Part shown: one piece after another, positions 43,923-54,283 of the stretch
How the letters are laid out: each line of letters opens with the position of its first letter
Numbering within the stretch: the stretch's first letter is position 1
From: Rheum nobile
Taxonomy: Eukaryota > Streptophyta > Magnoliopsida > Caryophyllales > Polygonaceae
Assembly (NCBI GenBank): GCA_027886185.1
Contig: WOAB01000152.1
Location: forward strand, 62,001 to 126,000
Direction: 5' to 3'
DNA length: 64,000 bases
The notes under the pieces: generated by a model
Told to the model about the DNA's origin: nothing
The model's database searches: none
Seen by the model: the letters and a program-made list of their open reading frames with translations, nothing else
Program-made: the position numbers and the translations under genes

Positions 43923-45269
43923 TGATCAGCACTACCTTATAGGGTTTAACTATGAGTTGTTACCGGTGTTTTGGGTACCATTTGGAGATGTTTAGAGCGT
44001 ATTGTAGAGATTGGAGTTGAGAAATAGAAGTGCGGATATGGTGGTTTGGAGGAGCTTAAATGAAGATATATTGAAGAGAGAAGGAACCACCCAAGAAGAC
44101 GAAGAATAGACCCAACTGGGTCTACATAAGAAATCCGCGACCGTGGGCGAGCAAGAGGTTGATCGCGGAAAAGTAGAAGAAAGTCGAGAGCAAAATGGAG
44201 ATTTCCGCGACCGCGGAAATTCATCCGCGATCGCGGAAATATGCATCAGCGAAGCGAACAGGAAAGGAATTTTCCGCGATCGCGGAATTTTATCCGTGAT
44301 TGAGGAAATGCACATCAGCGAGCAACGCGAGACTTCTCCGAAGATATTTTATTTTACTTTTCCGTTTTTCTTTTAATTTCTTTATTTCGTTTATTTAGTT
44401 TATTTCATTTTTAGATTATGTTTGTGATCTTTGGTTTTAGGTTTAGGTTATTTAAACCTAATTCCATAGCCTCCATTCATCATCGATACTATTATTCAGT
44501 TTTCCATTCAATATTGTTTTCCCTTTGAGTTTATTTTGTTTCAAGAACTATGAAGAACTAAGCACCCTTTGCTTAGTCCGACAATTGAAGCATTCATTTG
44601 ATTCATGATTGTGAGGTTATAACTCTATTTCTTATTCCTTTGGATTATATCTTTTCTCTTGAGCTTATTCATATTGATTCTTATTGATTTCGCTTGTTGG
44701 ACGCAACTAGTTGATATTAGTAATTGTCTATTGCTAGGGTTTGGATATTTCGAGTTGAGATTCCTTATCTATTGTAGCATCCATGATATTCTAGGACTAG
44801 TTGGACTAGTTTATTATGAAAGAGAATTGATTATGTGCTAAATGCTGCGAAAAATCGGTGTTGTATGTATCCTGGTTAATTCTTATGCTATATGTTGTTG
44901 TTGTTCTAAATCTTGATAGTTTCTCGTGCGTTCAATAGTAAGGGTTGCTAGGACTAGTTAGACTAGTAACTATTTCAGAATAGGGACAGGAATAATCAAA
45001 GGAGGGAATAGAGATAACTTAGGACCAATCTATCAAAGGAATGGTGGATATTTGTTTGGCTAAGTATTTTTCCCTGATTAATTACAACTCTTTGCTTTGT
45101 TTGTTTTGTTTACTTGTTTGATCACAATCAACCTAAAAACCCCCCTTGTGACTATTGCATGCGAATTTACATAAAGATTGACAACTCCTCCCTGTGGGAT
45201 TCGACCCTTACTTGCCTATTCTACTGAGTTAGGTTTGTTAGGATTGGGCGACAATTTAATTTTTTATCA
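43923..45269 (+). repeat. Element C 3' LTR
   Basis: It starts TGATCAGCACTACC after the polypurine tract and probably ends TTTATCA at 45269. TTCCGCGACCGCGGAA / CCGCGATCGCGG words cluster at 44133-44300. The U5-like part (GAAGAACTAAGCACCCTTTG, ... CTTGATAGTTTC ..., CCCTGTGGGATTCGACCC) matches the layout of element B's LTR. Confidence 0.75.
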
Positions 45270-45498
45270 TCCAAAAAACTGGTTTTGGTTTGTCACCCAA
45301 AATATATTTTGGGTGACGAAAGCCGTTGTTTGTCACCCAAAACATATTTTGGACGACGAAAGTTGTTTTTTTGTCACCCAAAATTTAGTTTCGGCGACGA
45401 ACACTGATTTTGTGGCCCAAATTTGTATTTTGGCGACGATTTTTTTTTGTCTTCCTAATTTTGAAATTTCGTCGCCCAAAACACTTTTTCTTATAGTG
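45270..45498 (-). mobile_element. CACTA-type transposon terminal fragment
   Basis: The right edge, read on the minus strand, is CACTATAAGAAAAA (45498-45485), an En/Spm-type terminus. It is followed by subterminal repeats of TTTCGTCGCCCAAAA-type words arranged as hairpins, for example TTTGTCACCCAAAATA / TATTTTGGGTGACGAAA at 45290-45322. It abuts the end of element C's LTR. The opposite end is not visible. Confidence 0.65.
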
Positions 45499-46389
45499 CA
45501 CGTTACACATAAAATGTACATCGCATTACCCTTATGCACCGCATCGCAAAAAATTGTATCCGTTATTACTTTAACGCAATTTGCATCGGACAATCATTCA
45601 CATCGAACACAGTTCTTTAATAATATAATAAAAATTGCTTTAATTAAATTTGAAAACCTGTTGTTGTTAGAAAAATCAATTTGAAAAACTCTTGTTGATC
45701 ACAATGACATAAGATGCAAAATAACATATAAAAAACTTTATCGAATTCATTAGGATCATTAAACGGACATCTACATAATTTTATATATGTAATATAAATA
45801 GATTGCCGAATACAAAATGTGCATCTTCAACTTGGTTTTGTCTACAAATGTCTAAGGCTCTGATCGGCATTCAGCGTATGGAACATATTTAGGTGATGAA
45901 GATGAAAATTTCAATCCCATGGCTAATTTCAGTTAGAGAAATTTATTGGAGTTGAAAGAACTTATTGGAACTAAAATTCCATTGAAAATTAACGTTAGGA
46001 TATAACATTATGGTACTTGTAAGTTCCTTCAGCAAAACAATTTATGAAAAATTACCCTTGCAAGTTCAACCCTTCCTTCAACAAAAAAATCGCTCATCCC
46101 TTGCAGGTACTTCTCACCTCCACTATGAACTCTTCTCCTCCTTCTTAACTATTGTTTTTTGACGGATTTCTGGTCGATTCCACCAAATAGGAGGAAGAAC
46201 CCTAATTTCTGAAGGTGATGACCCTGAAATTCACCTCGAATTGGGTTTTCATTCAATTTCGGTTCAATTTCTGAAGGTGGTGAGTGGTGACCACTGGTGA
46301 CACATGTTTAGGTTTGCATCTTAATAGTTGCTCATTTTGAGTTTTAATTACTGTTGAATTTCGATTCAACGCTCGTGAAGGCGCCAAAG
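45499..46389. other. No gene recognised
   Basis: AT-rich, unique-looking DNA. I see no coding sequence, repeat array or element border that I can support. Confidence 0.5.
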
Positions 46390-47100
46390 ATCAACACACC
46401 TTTGGCCCAGATTTCTTGAGATTTATATTTTTTGGGACGTCCTCAACAGCTTCCTGGTTACTGGCTCCTTGCTTCGCGTGGGATGAGATCTCCAGCTCCT
46501 TGCTTCAACTCTGGTACTGGTGTTCTACCTCCTTACTTCTCCAGGTCGTCGATGATTGTCCATGCGCTTCGACTGCCTCCCTGGATGCTGGATTCACCTG
46601 AAAATGCCCCGGGGACGGGCTCTCCGACGCTCAAGTCAGCAAGGATTCGCGGTAAAAAAGGAATAGAAAGAACAACTCAAAGAAGGATTAAAACAAGGCC
46701 AAAATTGGTATGAATCTCTCTTTTTCTCTCTGATTTCTTTGGGGTTGTTGCTTGGAGAAGAAGAAAAAAAAATAAGCAGCCAATTGAGTGCTCTTGCTCT
46801 CTTTCTCTCTCCTCTAACCGAATTCCTCTCAAAAGTGCCAAAAAAGATCCCCTTCTCTCTCCAAAATGGGGGTATTTATAGAGGGACCTTCTCTCCTTTG
46901 GAGATGCCATCTGTCTACTCACAGCTAGGCCTTCCCCTTATAATTTTTTGTGGGCCTTCCTTCCTTCCCTTGTCGCGGCCCACAGACCAAATGCTTGACA
47001 CTTCCATCCTTTCACATGCGGGTCCTCTTCTTTGGGCTTTTGTCGAATCCGACTCCCACAATTACCCCTTGAAATTATCTTATAATCACAACAATTTTTT
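46390..47100 (-). mobile_element. LTR-like block, minus orientation
   Basis: It contains the word run GGGGACGGGCTCTCCGACG and CTCAAGTCAGCAAGG (46608-46645), a sequence style I associate with plant Ty3/gypsy LTRs. On the minus strand there is a TATA-like TATAAATA (46882-46872) followed by pyrimidine-poor leader. The ends are not defined. The open frames inside look incidental. Confidence 0.35.
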
Positions 47101-47573
47101 GCAATCACTTTGTTGTAATTATTTTGGGCATATGAAGTTTTTAACCATGTTGGAAGATAATTTTGTTTGGAAATTTTCGATAACAATTAGATTGTGCTCC
47201 TTAACAAAAATGCACACAAGTACTCTAATTTTATCTGAATAGCTTCTTAATTGCACATAAGTTCTAATGACTTGTCCTCTTTTTCATAGACTTTAGGTGC
47301 AAGACAACATGTAAACAATGACAATCGAAAGCAAAATGATCATGAGTTTGGTCACCAAGAATCTCACATATTGTTTTCTTTTAATATACCATTTCATATG
47401 CTTGTTATAGGCATGAACATCTAGTTGCTACTCATACACATTCTATCATGGTGTGCTTACATTGTTATATAAAAATATAAATGGTTCCCTGATAAACTTC
47501 TTGAAGAAAAAGCCAGCTTGTCTTTTGTAATACATATGCTTGATATAGATTTGAGTCTTTTTTTGCTGAAAAA

Positions 47574-47881
47574 TGTGAAGGTGCAGATAATACTACGAAC
47601 GTACCATGTGCTGGCCTAAAATTGCACTTCGGAGACTCTGTTTACTTGCTCTATGACAACTATGATAGAGTTGGAATTAAGAACTTTATTTTTTGCAAAT
47701 GGTTAAATATATTAGAGAAAGAAGGAGCAATATACATCAAAGCCCATAGGGATCAAGTTCATCTATACATCACAAAAGGGAGTCAAAAAATGTTTTTAGC
47801 TGGCCTACGTATGCATGCACAGAGATCTAAACTAGGAGCAAGACTTTTGGTTGCGTTTGTTCCACTTCATAGCAACACATA
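47574..47881 (+). CDS. Unidentified exon-like coding segment
   Basis: After an AG (about 47579) a frame encodes LHFGDSVYLLYDNYDRVGI, FIFCKWLNILEKEGAIYIKA, and LAGLRMHAQRSKLGARLL, ending at TAG 47879. The composition is protein-like, with no low complexity. I do not recognise the family. It could be a last exon of a transposon gene (a CACTA end lies 2 kb away) or a captured host exon. There is no clear partner exon upstream, though the AT-rich DNA at 47280-47570 could be an intron. Confidence 0.35.
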
Positions 47882-47889
47882 GCTTGGTC

Positions 47890-48232
47890 AAATGAATAAT
47901 CTCTTGAGCGCAATCCCCCTCCGAGATGGATTGGTTTTCAAAGATTTCTTGTTGCACGCCTTCCAAGTAACATAGATGAGATTGCTAAAAGTAGCACATG
48001 TTATTTGGAAGAGGAGGGAAGATTTCCTTGGACAGTCACCCAGCCAGAGAAGCCAATCAATGATGGAAGAGAGAGTCGTGGGGATTCTGATTTGAAGCCA
48101 CGCAAGAGTTTTGTCTGTAACGGCTTTAACAAAAGAGCAAGAGCCCCAAAGATGAATTTCAAATTCAACATCAGCAATGCAAAAAGGGCATAAATCATCA
48201 ATCGTGATACCCCACTATTTGAGTTTGCTTCT
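47890..48232 (-). pseudogene. LINE ORF2 C-terminal fragment (zf-RVT)
   Basis: Minus-strand translation gives DDLCPFCIADVEFEIHLWG, a zf-RVT C..C...H signature, followed by a W-rich tail. It continues the ORF interrupted at 48976: LAANQRLMTR joins to SKLK then WGITIDDLCPFC, with one stop. Confidence 0.7.
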
Positions 48233-48970
48233 TGATGCGTTCCTGCTTGTGATGCCGGATCTCTGATCTTGGTGGGAAGTCGCACGCGTCGTGGTTGAGG
48301 GTGATAAGGTGGAACGCGGTGTTTAGAAGACGGATCGAGAGGGAGATTGGAGTTGTAGTGTCGGCAGCGGAGGAGATCGACTCGGAAGTGACCGAGTGCT
48401 TGGCCGTAGCGTCGGCAGCGGGGTTGGATAATCTCAATGAAGATCGAGTGGGTGGTCATAGCGTCGGCAGCGGAGGAATGGAGATGAGAAGGAAGATTTA
48501 GGGTTTGACGCTCGATCAAAGGGGAGGAGGCAATTAGCTCCCAATACTCAGGCTTTGATTAAAAATGAACGTAACCTAATACAGAAGGCCGAGTTGTCCT
48601 TTTATACTAGATCGCGGGACTCGGATGGGTCGAGTCTCGCTTAATGGGCCGGCCCACACGACATGCGTGGAACACACGCCCCAAAAGAAATACCAAAATA
48701 ATAATATTCTGACAATCCAAATAATGCAAGGAACGCGTTCAACTACTGGTAGAGAGGGTGTTAACAGAGAACGCGTTCTCTAGTATGGGTTGAAGGCTTC
48801 TGAGGAGGAACGCGCTCTCTTGCGTCCCTTGGCTTGCGACGACGCGAACAACCATGGATTGTGTTGCGTTGGCGATTGCTTTGGCACGCGATCGCGTTAT
48901 TGGTCCTTCTGAGCGAATGCTCATAGCTTGCTATTCCTCTGTGGCAGTCATGGTGGATAGGGGCGCATCA
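48233..48970 (-). mobile_element. Solo LTR (738 bp) inside the LINE
   Basis: A perfect 5-bp target duplication CTTCT (48228-48232 and 48971-48975) flanks TGATGCG...CGCATCA ends, which are 7-bp perfect terminal inverted repeats. On the minus strand a TATA-like TATAAAAGG lies at about 48606-48598. Removing it and one CTTCT restores the LINE reading order. Near its minus-strand 5' end it encodes a GPITRSRAKA peptide (48924-48739, 61 codons), a motif found at the C-terminus of plant gypsy Pol. Confidence 0.85.
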
Positions 48971-48975
48971 CTTCT

Positions 48976-51599
48976 GGTCATCAGGCGTTGGTTAGCAGCC
49001 AGCCAGGTGACAAAGGATGAGCGGGGAAGCAAGAGTTTGCTCCAGACAATGGGAGCCCAAGTATTAAGAGTGCATTTGTCACGTAAAAGCTCATAGATGT
49101 TGGATGTAGAGTACTTACCAGAGGGATGAAGCATGGTCTCGAGAATATCAAAATGAGAACCATGTTGGAGAAGTTCATCCTTGATCTGAATAAGAGCCTT
49201 CCAAGAGGGGTTGTCGCTTCTCTTCGCGTTAGCCTTCCAAATACTGTTACTTTGCAGAACATAGGATTTAATCCAATCGACCCATATGTTGCGATGGTCG
49301 CTGGCAAGTTCAAAAATCGAGCGAGCAATTCTAGCTTTGTTCCATGAAATGAGCTCTTTAATACCTAGCCCACCTTCGCTTTTAGGTTTACACACCTTGC
49401 TCCAAGACACCAAGTTTTTCTTTCCATTCTCCTTGCCACACCAAAGGAAGTTACGAAGAGCAGCATAAATTTTATTCACCACTTTGATCGGAAAGAGAAA
49501 TATATGAGCCCAGTAAGATTGAATACCCAAGAGAACATATCGGATAAGTTCCAGTCTACCCGCATAGGAGAGGCAGTGGACAGTCCAAGACTGAATTCTG
49601 GCCGTGATCTTTTGGATGATTGGGGAGAATTGAGCAGATGAAAGCTTCTTGGCACTCATAGGGACACCCAAGTAGCGCATGGGTAAGCTGCCCTTGCTAA
49701 AACCCAGAAATGAGGTGATATTATCCTGCTCAAGATCAGTGACACCTCCAAAATAGATCATAGATTTGGACAAATTGGCCTTCAACCCAGAGAAATCCCC
49801 AAAGGCATCAAGGGCAGATTTAAGAATACTCACGGAACCCAAGTCGCCTCTGCAGAAAAGGAGGAGATCGTCTGCAAAGCTTACATGGTTAATATGTAGT
49901 CGCTGGCATTTAGGGTGATAATTGAAGTTCGGATTCTGACAGTGCAAAGCAAGAGTTCTAGAAAGGACCTCCATAGCAAGCACAAAAAGATAGGGCGACA
50001 TGGGGCAGCCTTGTCTGATGCCGCGCCCACCTTTAAAAAATCCTTTATGACAGCCCTCAAGGCTAACCGAGAAGTTGACAGTAGATATGCATGCTTTGAT
50101 CAATTTGATAAAGTGAGCAAGAAACCCAAACCCTTGCAGCATAGAGATGATGAAAGAGTGCTCAATGCAATCGAAAGCCTTTCTAAGATCAACCTTAATC
50201 GAGCATCTAGGAGAGGTAAAGGATGAACCGTATCCTCTTGAGTAGTTCTTGGGCCAACTAGATGTTGTGTCTAATAGACCTCCCCGAGATGAAGGCGCTT
50301 TGCTGGCTTCCCACAACATCACAAATGGCGCTTTTCAACCGATTGGCAAGCATCTTAGCAATGGTCTTATAGAGCATAGAGCAGCATGAGATCGGACGAT
50401 AGTCCCCTATGACAGTAGGTTGGTCGCATTTCGGAATAAGCGCAATACATGTGTGGTTAATCTCCCTCAATATCTGACCATTGGAGAAAAATTCACTGAT
50501 TGCAGCACACACCTCAGTTCCCACAATCTCTCAAGATTTATTAAAGAAACATGCATTGAAGCCATCGGGGCCCGGTGACTTATCATTGCCAAAGGAGAAC
50601 ATGACATGCTTGATCTCTTCAGCTGAGACAGACATCAAAACAAGACTGATCAAATCATCATTAAGAGTAGGGCCAAGAGCAAATACCTCAGTCGGGATAG
50701 GCAAAGTTGGAGAAGTCCCCCTAGGAAAGAAGTGAAATGCTGGATGATGTGTTGATCAATATCCTTTCTAGCAAAGATGGGATCACCATTCTCGTTAAGG
50801 ATTTCTTCAATTCTGGAAGAAGCTCTTCTAGCTTTGATTGAATTGAAGAAAAAGGAGCTGTAATGGTCTCCGAATTTAATCCACTTCAGTTTTGCAATTT
50901 GCCTGGTGGTGGCTTTTAGCTTAGATGTATGCTGACACAACTCGTCAGAGATATGATGTTCTTGCAAAAGGAGAGAGTTATCAAAGGGGGAGTCTTGGAT
51001 TTGCTGTTGAGTAGACGCAAGTCCATTCCTGAGGTCACTAGTGGAGCGTTGAAGATCTTGAAAAGATGTATTAGGGAGTCGTCTTAGGCAGCCTTTAAGA
51101 AACTTTAGCTTTTTAACCACCCCAAACATATGAACACCAGGGACTGATTGGTTCCATACATCTTGAACAATAGGTAGGAATCTCTCCTCAAGAGTCCAAG
51201 CATTGTTGAACCGGAAAGCTTGTTGCGGTTTCCACGGGAGAGAGGAGGTATAGAGGAGTGCCGGGGAGTGATCTGAGATGTCCGGAAGACAAAATCTGGC
51301 AGCAGAATGAGGAAACTGCCTATTCCAAGCTGAGTTAATCAAAATGTGGTCAAGTTTACACCATAAGTGAGAGCCCCCAGACTGATGGTTGTTCCAAGTA
51401 TAACAGCAACCTGCAAAGATATGATCTTCGAGTCCACTAGCACATAAACAGTCAGCCAGCTCACCAGTAGGTTGGTCGTTACCTGCACTGTGCTCATAAA
51501 GCTTCTCATCAGGCGAGAGCGTGACGTTGAAGTCACCAAGAAGAGCCCAAGGCTCCGTCATAACGATGCCAGTAGTGGCAAGGTCATTCCAGAGAGGGC
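48976..51599 (-). pseudogene. LINE ORF2: endonuclease C-part and reverse transcriptase, broken
   Basis: Minus strand: WALLGDFNVTLSPDEK (about 51530) and SDHSPALLY (about 51270) from the endonuclease. Then the RT with IALIPKCDQP, YRPISCCSMLYK (about 50400), KVDLRKAFDC (about 50190), GIRQGCPMSPYLF (about 50010) and the catalytic FADD (about 49880). Frameshifts lie near 50650-50720 and 50260. The reading ends at 48976, where the solo LTR is inserted. The 5' part is cut off at 51599 by Tekay 2. Confidence 0.85.
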
Positions 51600-54074
51600 T
51601 GTGATACCCCATATTTTTCTAAGGTTATTTTGGGAATTATGGAATTTTCCCGAGTATCCGTTGTGTACGTCAGATTTAATTCAGGTAGCTTGAGACATTC
51701 TATAATGTGCTCTATATCTGTAATATTTTTCTCAGTGAAATAATATACAGACAAGGTGCCTTGAATTTTAAATTGTCGTTCGCGTACGATAATTTTTATC
51801 CCGGTCTATCGTCAAGCTCGTTCAAAGCCGAATGGGCGGGAAAAGGGGGAAACGGCAACCGTCGTTCAGAAACGGCGACCGCCGTGGTTGGGCCCGAGAT
51901 GTCAGCGTGTCAGCTTCTAGCTGGCCGCGATAGGCCTAACGACGGCGACCGCCGCGTTCCCGCCGCAGGCAAAATTACGGCGACCACCGTGATTGTCCAG
52001 TGGGCATTGCCCGCCGGTCGCCAGCGTCGTTCGAGGCGCGCTGTTGCGTCGTTTGCCGCGTCTGAGAGTTTGCAGATCACTCCTTGGGGTTTGCCTATAA
52101 ATAGATGAGCTTGGGCATGGGTTTTGGGTCATCTACAACCCCGAATCGCTGCCAATTTCGCCTCTCGCCGGAGTTGTGTTTTTGCCGGAATTTGAAGGTC
52201 TCGCCGGTGTTGCTTTGGTGTGGTTCCTGAGTGCCTTTGTGAAGCTTTTGGTTAGCCTTGGAGGTTAGAAGCCAAAGCTAGTCGAAGGAGGCCGAACCGC
52301 TCGTGTTTTTGGGTGAGTTTCTCTCGTTCTGTGTCGTCTGAGTTCGTCACGGCGACCGCCATGATGAAGACGGCGACCGCCGTGTTTTTCACGGCGATCG
52401 CCGTGATGAAGACGGTGACCGCCGTGTTCTTCACGGCGACCGCCGTGATGAATACGGCGACCGCCGCCAAGAACAGTGACCGCCGCCAGTGCCCAGAACG
52501 CCTTTGTGGCTTTGGCTTGGTCGGTTGTCGTCGTGGCGTCTTTCCTTTCGTGTTCTTTCGCCGTGTTTAGATTCGTACTGTTTATGTCGGATCTAACTTA
52601 GGGTTCCTTTTATGGGTCGACTCGAAGGTTGTTGTGTTGTCGGAACTATACCGTATCGAGCCCGGAATCCAGTGACGTCTTTAGACTATTCTGCGGAGTA
52701 AGGCAAGTGGCGGTTCGCTCTTGCTCTTTCGTTCCATATTTACATTAATTATCAGTAGTTTATCTGAGTAATTAATTTGGAATGAATATTCTGTTTGTCT
52801 GGAAATGGTTTTGATAAACTGTTTTGAAAATCATATAATAGGTTGTATATCTGTTAGAACAACGCTATTATCTGTGATCGCCTTTCGGGCCTTTATGTGG
52901 ATTTATCCTGTAAATGTTGTGGTGCTGTAACTGTTTAGTTAGCACTGTTAGATAGGAACGTTACTCGGACTCTGTCCAGTCGTTTCTTTATAATCTGGTA
53001 TCGGGATGGCTCGTCCCCATCTGGTACTATTCTATGATCATGATCGGTCTCTTACACATGTGTGTAGACACAGGACACTCAGCTGGTGTCACAAACCTTT
53101 CGGTATACGTTACTCTCGACGAAACGTATACTAAGATGTGTCGTCCCACTGGTGGGGTACACATGTAAAAGTCTATAACGTGATGTGTGTTTTCGGAACA
53201 TAAATCAGATAAGTGCTACCTTGACGCACATAATTAATACACCTTGGGCGAGTAGTGCAGCTAAGTTTCAGTGTAGCTAGGAAAACTCGTCTTGACTTGA
53301 ATGTAGTACGTTCTCTTTCCAATCTGGATTCGCTGTAGGCGATGAGGTTGGTCGTGAACCGAAGCATCTCAGTCAGTTTTAAATCATTGTTGAATGATTC
53401 TGTAATATTCTAGATTTGTCATTACTTCCTTAAAGACTCATTTCCGTTGGAGTCTTCTTTCGAGTCGATTTCTGTGAAGATTCAGTCTTCCAGAATCTTC
53501 TCTTGTGCATGCCTCTTGTTTATTCCAGTAGGAATATGATGGTTGACTACCGTTATCGGTTATTATCCGAGAAGCGATGAGTCTAACCTAATATGACTGC
53601 TTTGAACCAGTCTGCTTTGTACCCTTGCTAGTCTATTCAGTTAGACTAACCAACCAATATGTTTTCCCTTGCATGGTTGGCTGGTGTCATCCGTTTGATT
53701 CAGCACATCAGTTAAGAAGTAGCTCAGAAGATTAGAAGGACTATGGAGTCGGCGGTGGTTTTTGAATGTTTTAATTATTTCTTTAATCAGGTTATGATCA
53801 TTTGGACAATAACTCCGATTGTAATGTACTTTCTTAGTCTTCCGCGGTGTTTGGTTTAAACTATGTTTTGACCTATTCGGGATTGGGTTGTAATCCCGTA
53901 ACTCTTATTTCCTCGACAATGTTATGTTTTGGAATGTAATGCTTGATCTTTGTGTATCAATTGCATTTCATAAATTGTATTTATTTGGTAAAGCCTTGGG
54001 TGATCTCGGTAAGGAACACTGGGGTCACTGGCGGTAATACCTTTCCAAAAGGGTTAAGTTTTGGGGGTGTTACA
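51600..54074 (+). repeat. Tekay 2 5' LTR
   Basis: 2,475 bp. TATA box TATAAATA at 52096-52103. CGGCGACCGCCG-type palindromes are clustered upstream of it (51852-51990) and downstream (52349-52485). The downstream cluster is larger than in the 3' LTR. Confidence 0.93.
52096..52103 (+). promoter_or_regulatory. Tekay 2 LTR TATA box (5' LTR)
   Basis: TATAAATA in GCCTATAAATAGATG. The copy in the 3' LTR is at 60770-60777. Palindrome arrays flank it about 110 bp upstream and 250 bp downstream. Confidence 0.7.
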
Positions 54075-54078
54075 GTTG

Positions 54079-54091
54079 TGGTATCAGAGCC
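54079..54091 (+). promoter_or_regulatory. Tekay 2 primer-binding site (tRNA-iMet)
   Basis: TGGTATCAGAGCC, a perfect initiator-Met site, four bases after the LTR end. Confidence 0.95.
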
Positions 54092-54283
54092 AAAGGTTTT
54101 AAAACGGATTTGGAATTTTTATAAACCATTTATTCATTTTCAAAATGCTTTAAGAGGGCTCTGAATTTTCATTCTGAAAAGAATTTAAAAACACCGTTCA
54201 TAGTCATGTCTTCTTTATAGTCTGATATAGTAAGCTTGCTTCTATGTCTAGAAAGACTAATTCCTTCCTTATTGTTCGATAGG

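Larger units (their letters stand above)
35891..45269 (+). mobile_element. Element C: Athila-lineage non-autonomous element with amplified gag linker (5' end missing)
   Basis: 35891-36200 continues the same Gag N-terminal region as element B (YSYAYTPGWGDHPNSSYG) but begins abruptly at the LTR-like block. An eight-copy array (36216-42350), a protease-tail remnant, the GTCGAGCCACGTCAATAAC ... GGGAGGCAACCCGA segment (42590-42635), a polypurine tract and a 3' LTR (43923-45269) follow. The LTR carries TTCCGCGACCGCGGAA words (44133-44300), the same word found in every array unit. Confidence 0.8.
47890..51599 (-). mobile_element. LINE on the minus strand, interrupted by three insertions
   Basis: ORF2 pieces run from 51599 down to 48976, then from 48232 down to about 47890, in collinear order. 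A solo LTR separates the last two. Tekay 2 cuts it at 51599; the LINE continues for only 17 bp at 62665-62681 before another LTR element. Rejoining across Tekay 2 restores a VGRRPLWNDL-type endonuclease phrase, which confirms the order. Confidence 0.85.

Noticed and set aside
46416..46713. Short plus-strand ORFs at 46416-46713
   Set aside because: They overlap each other in different frames within an LTR-like block; no motif.
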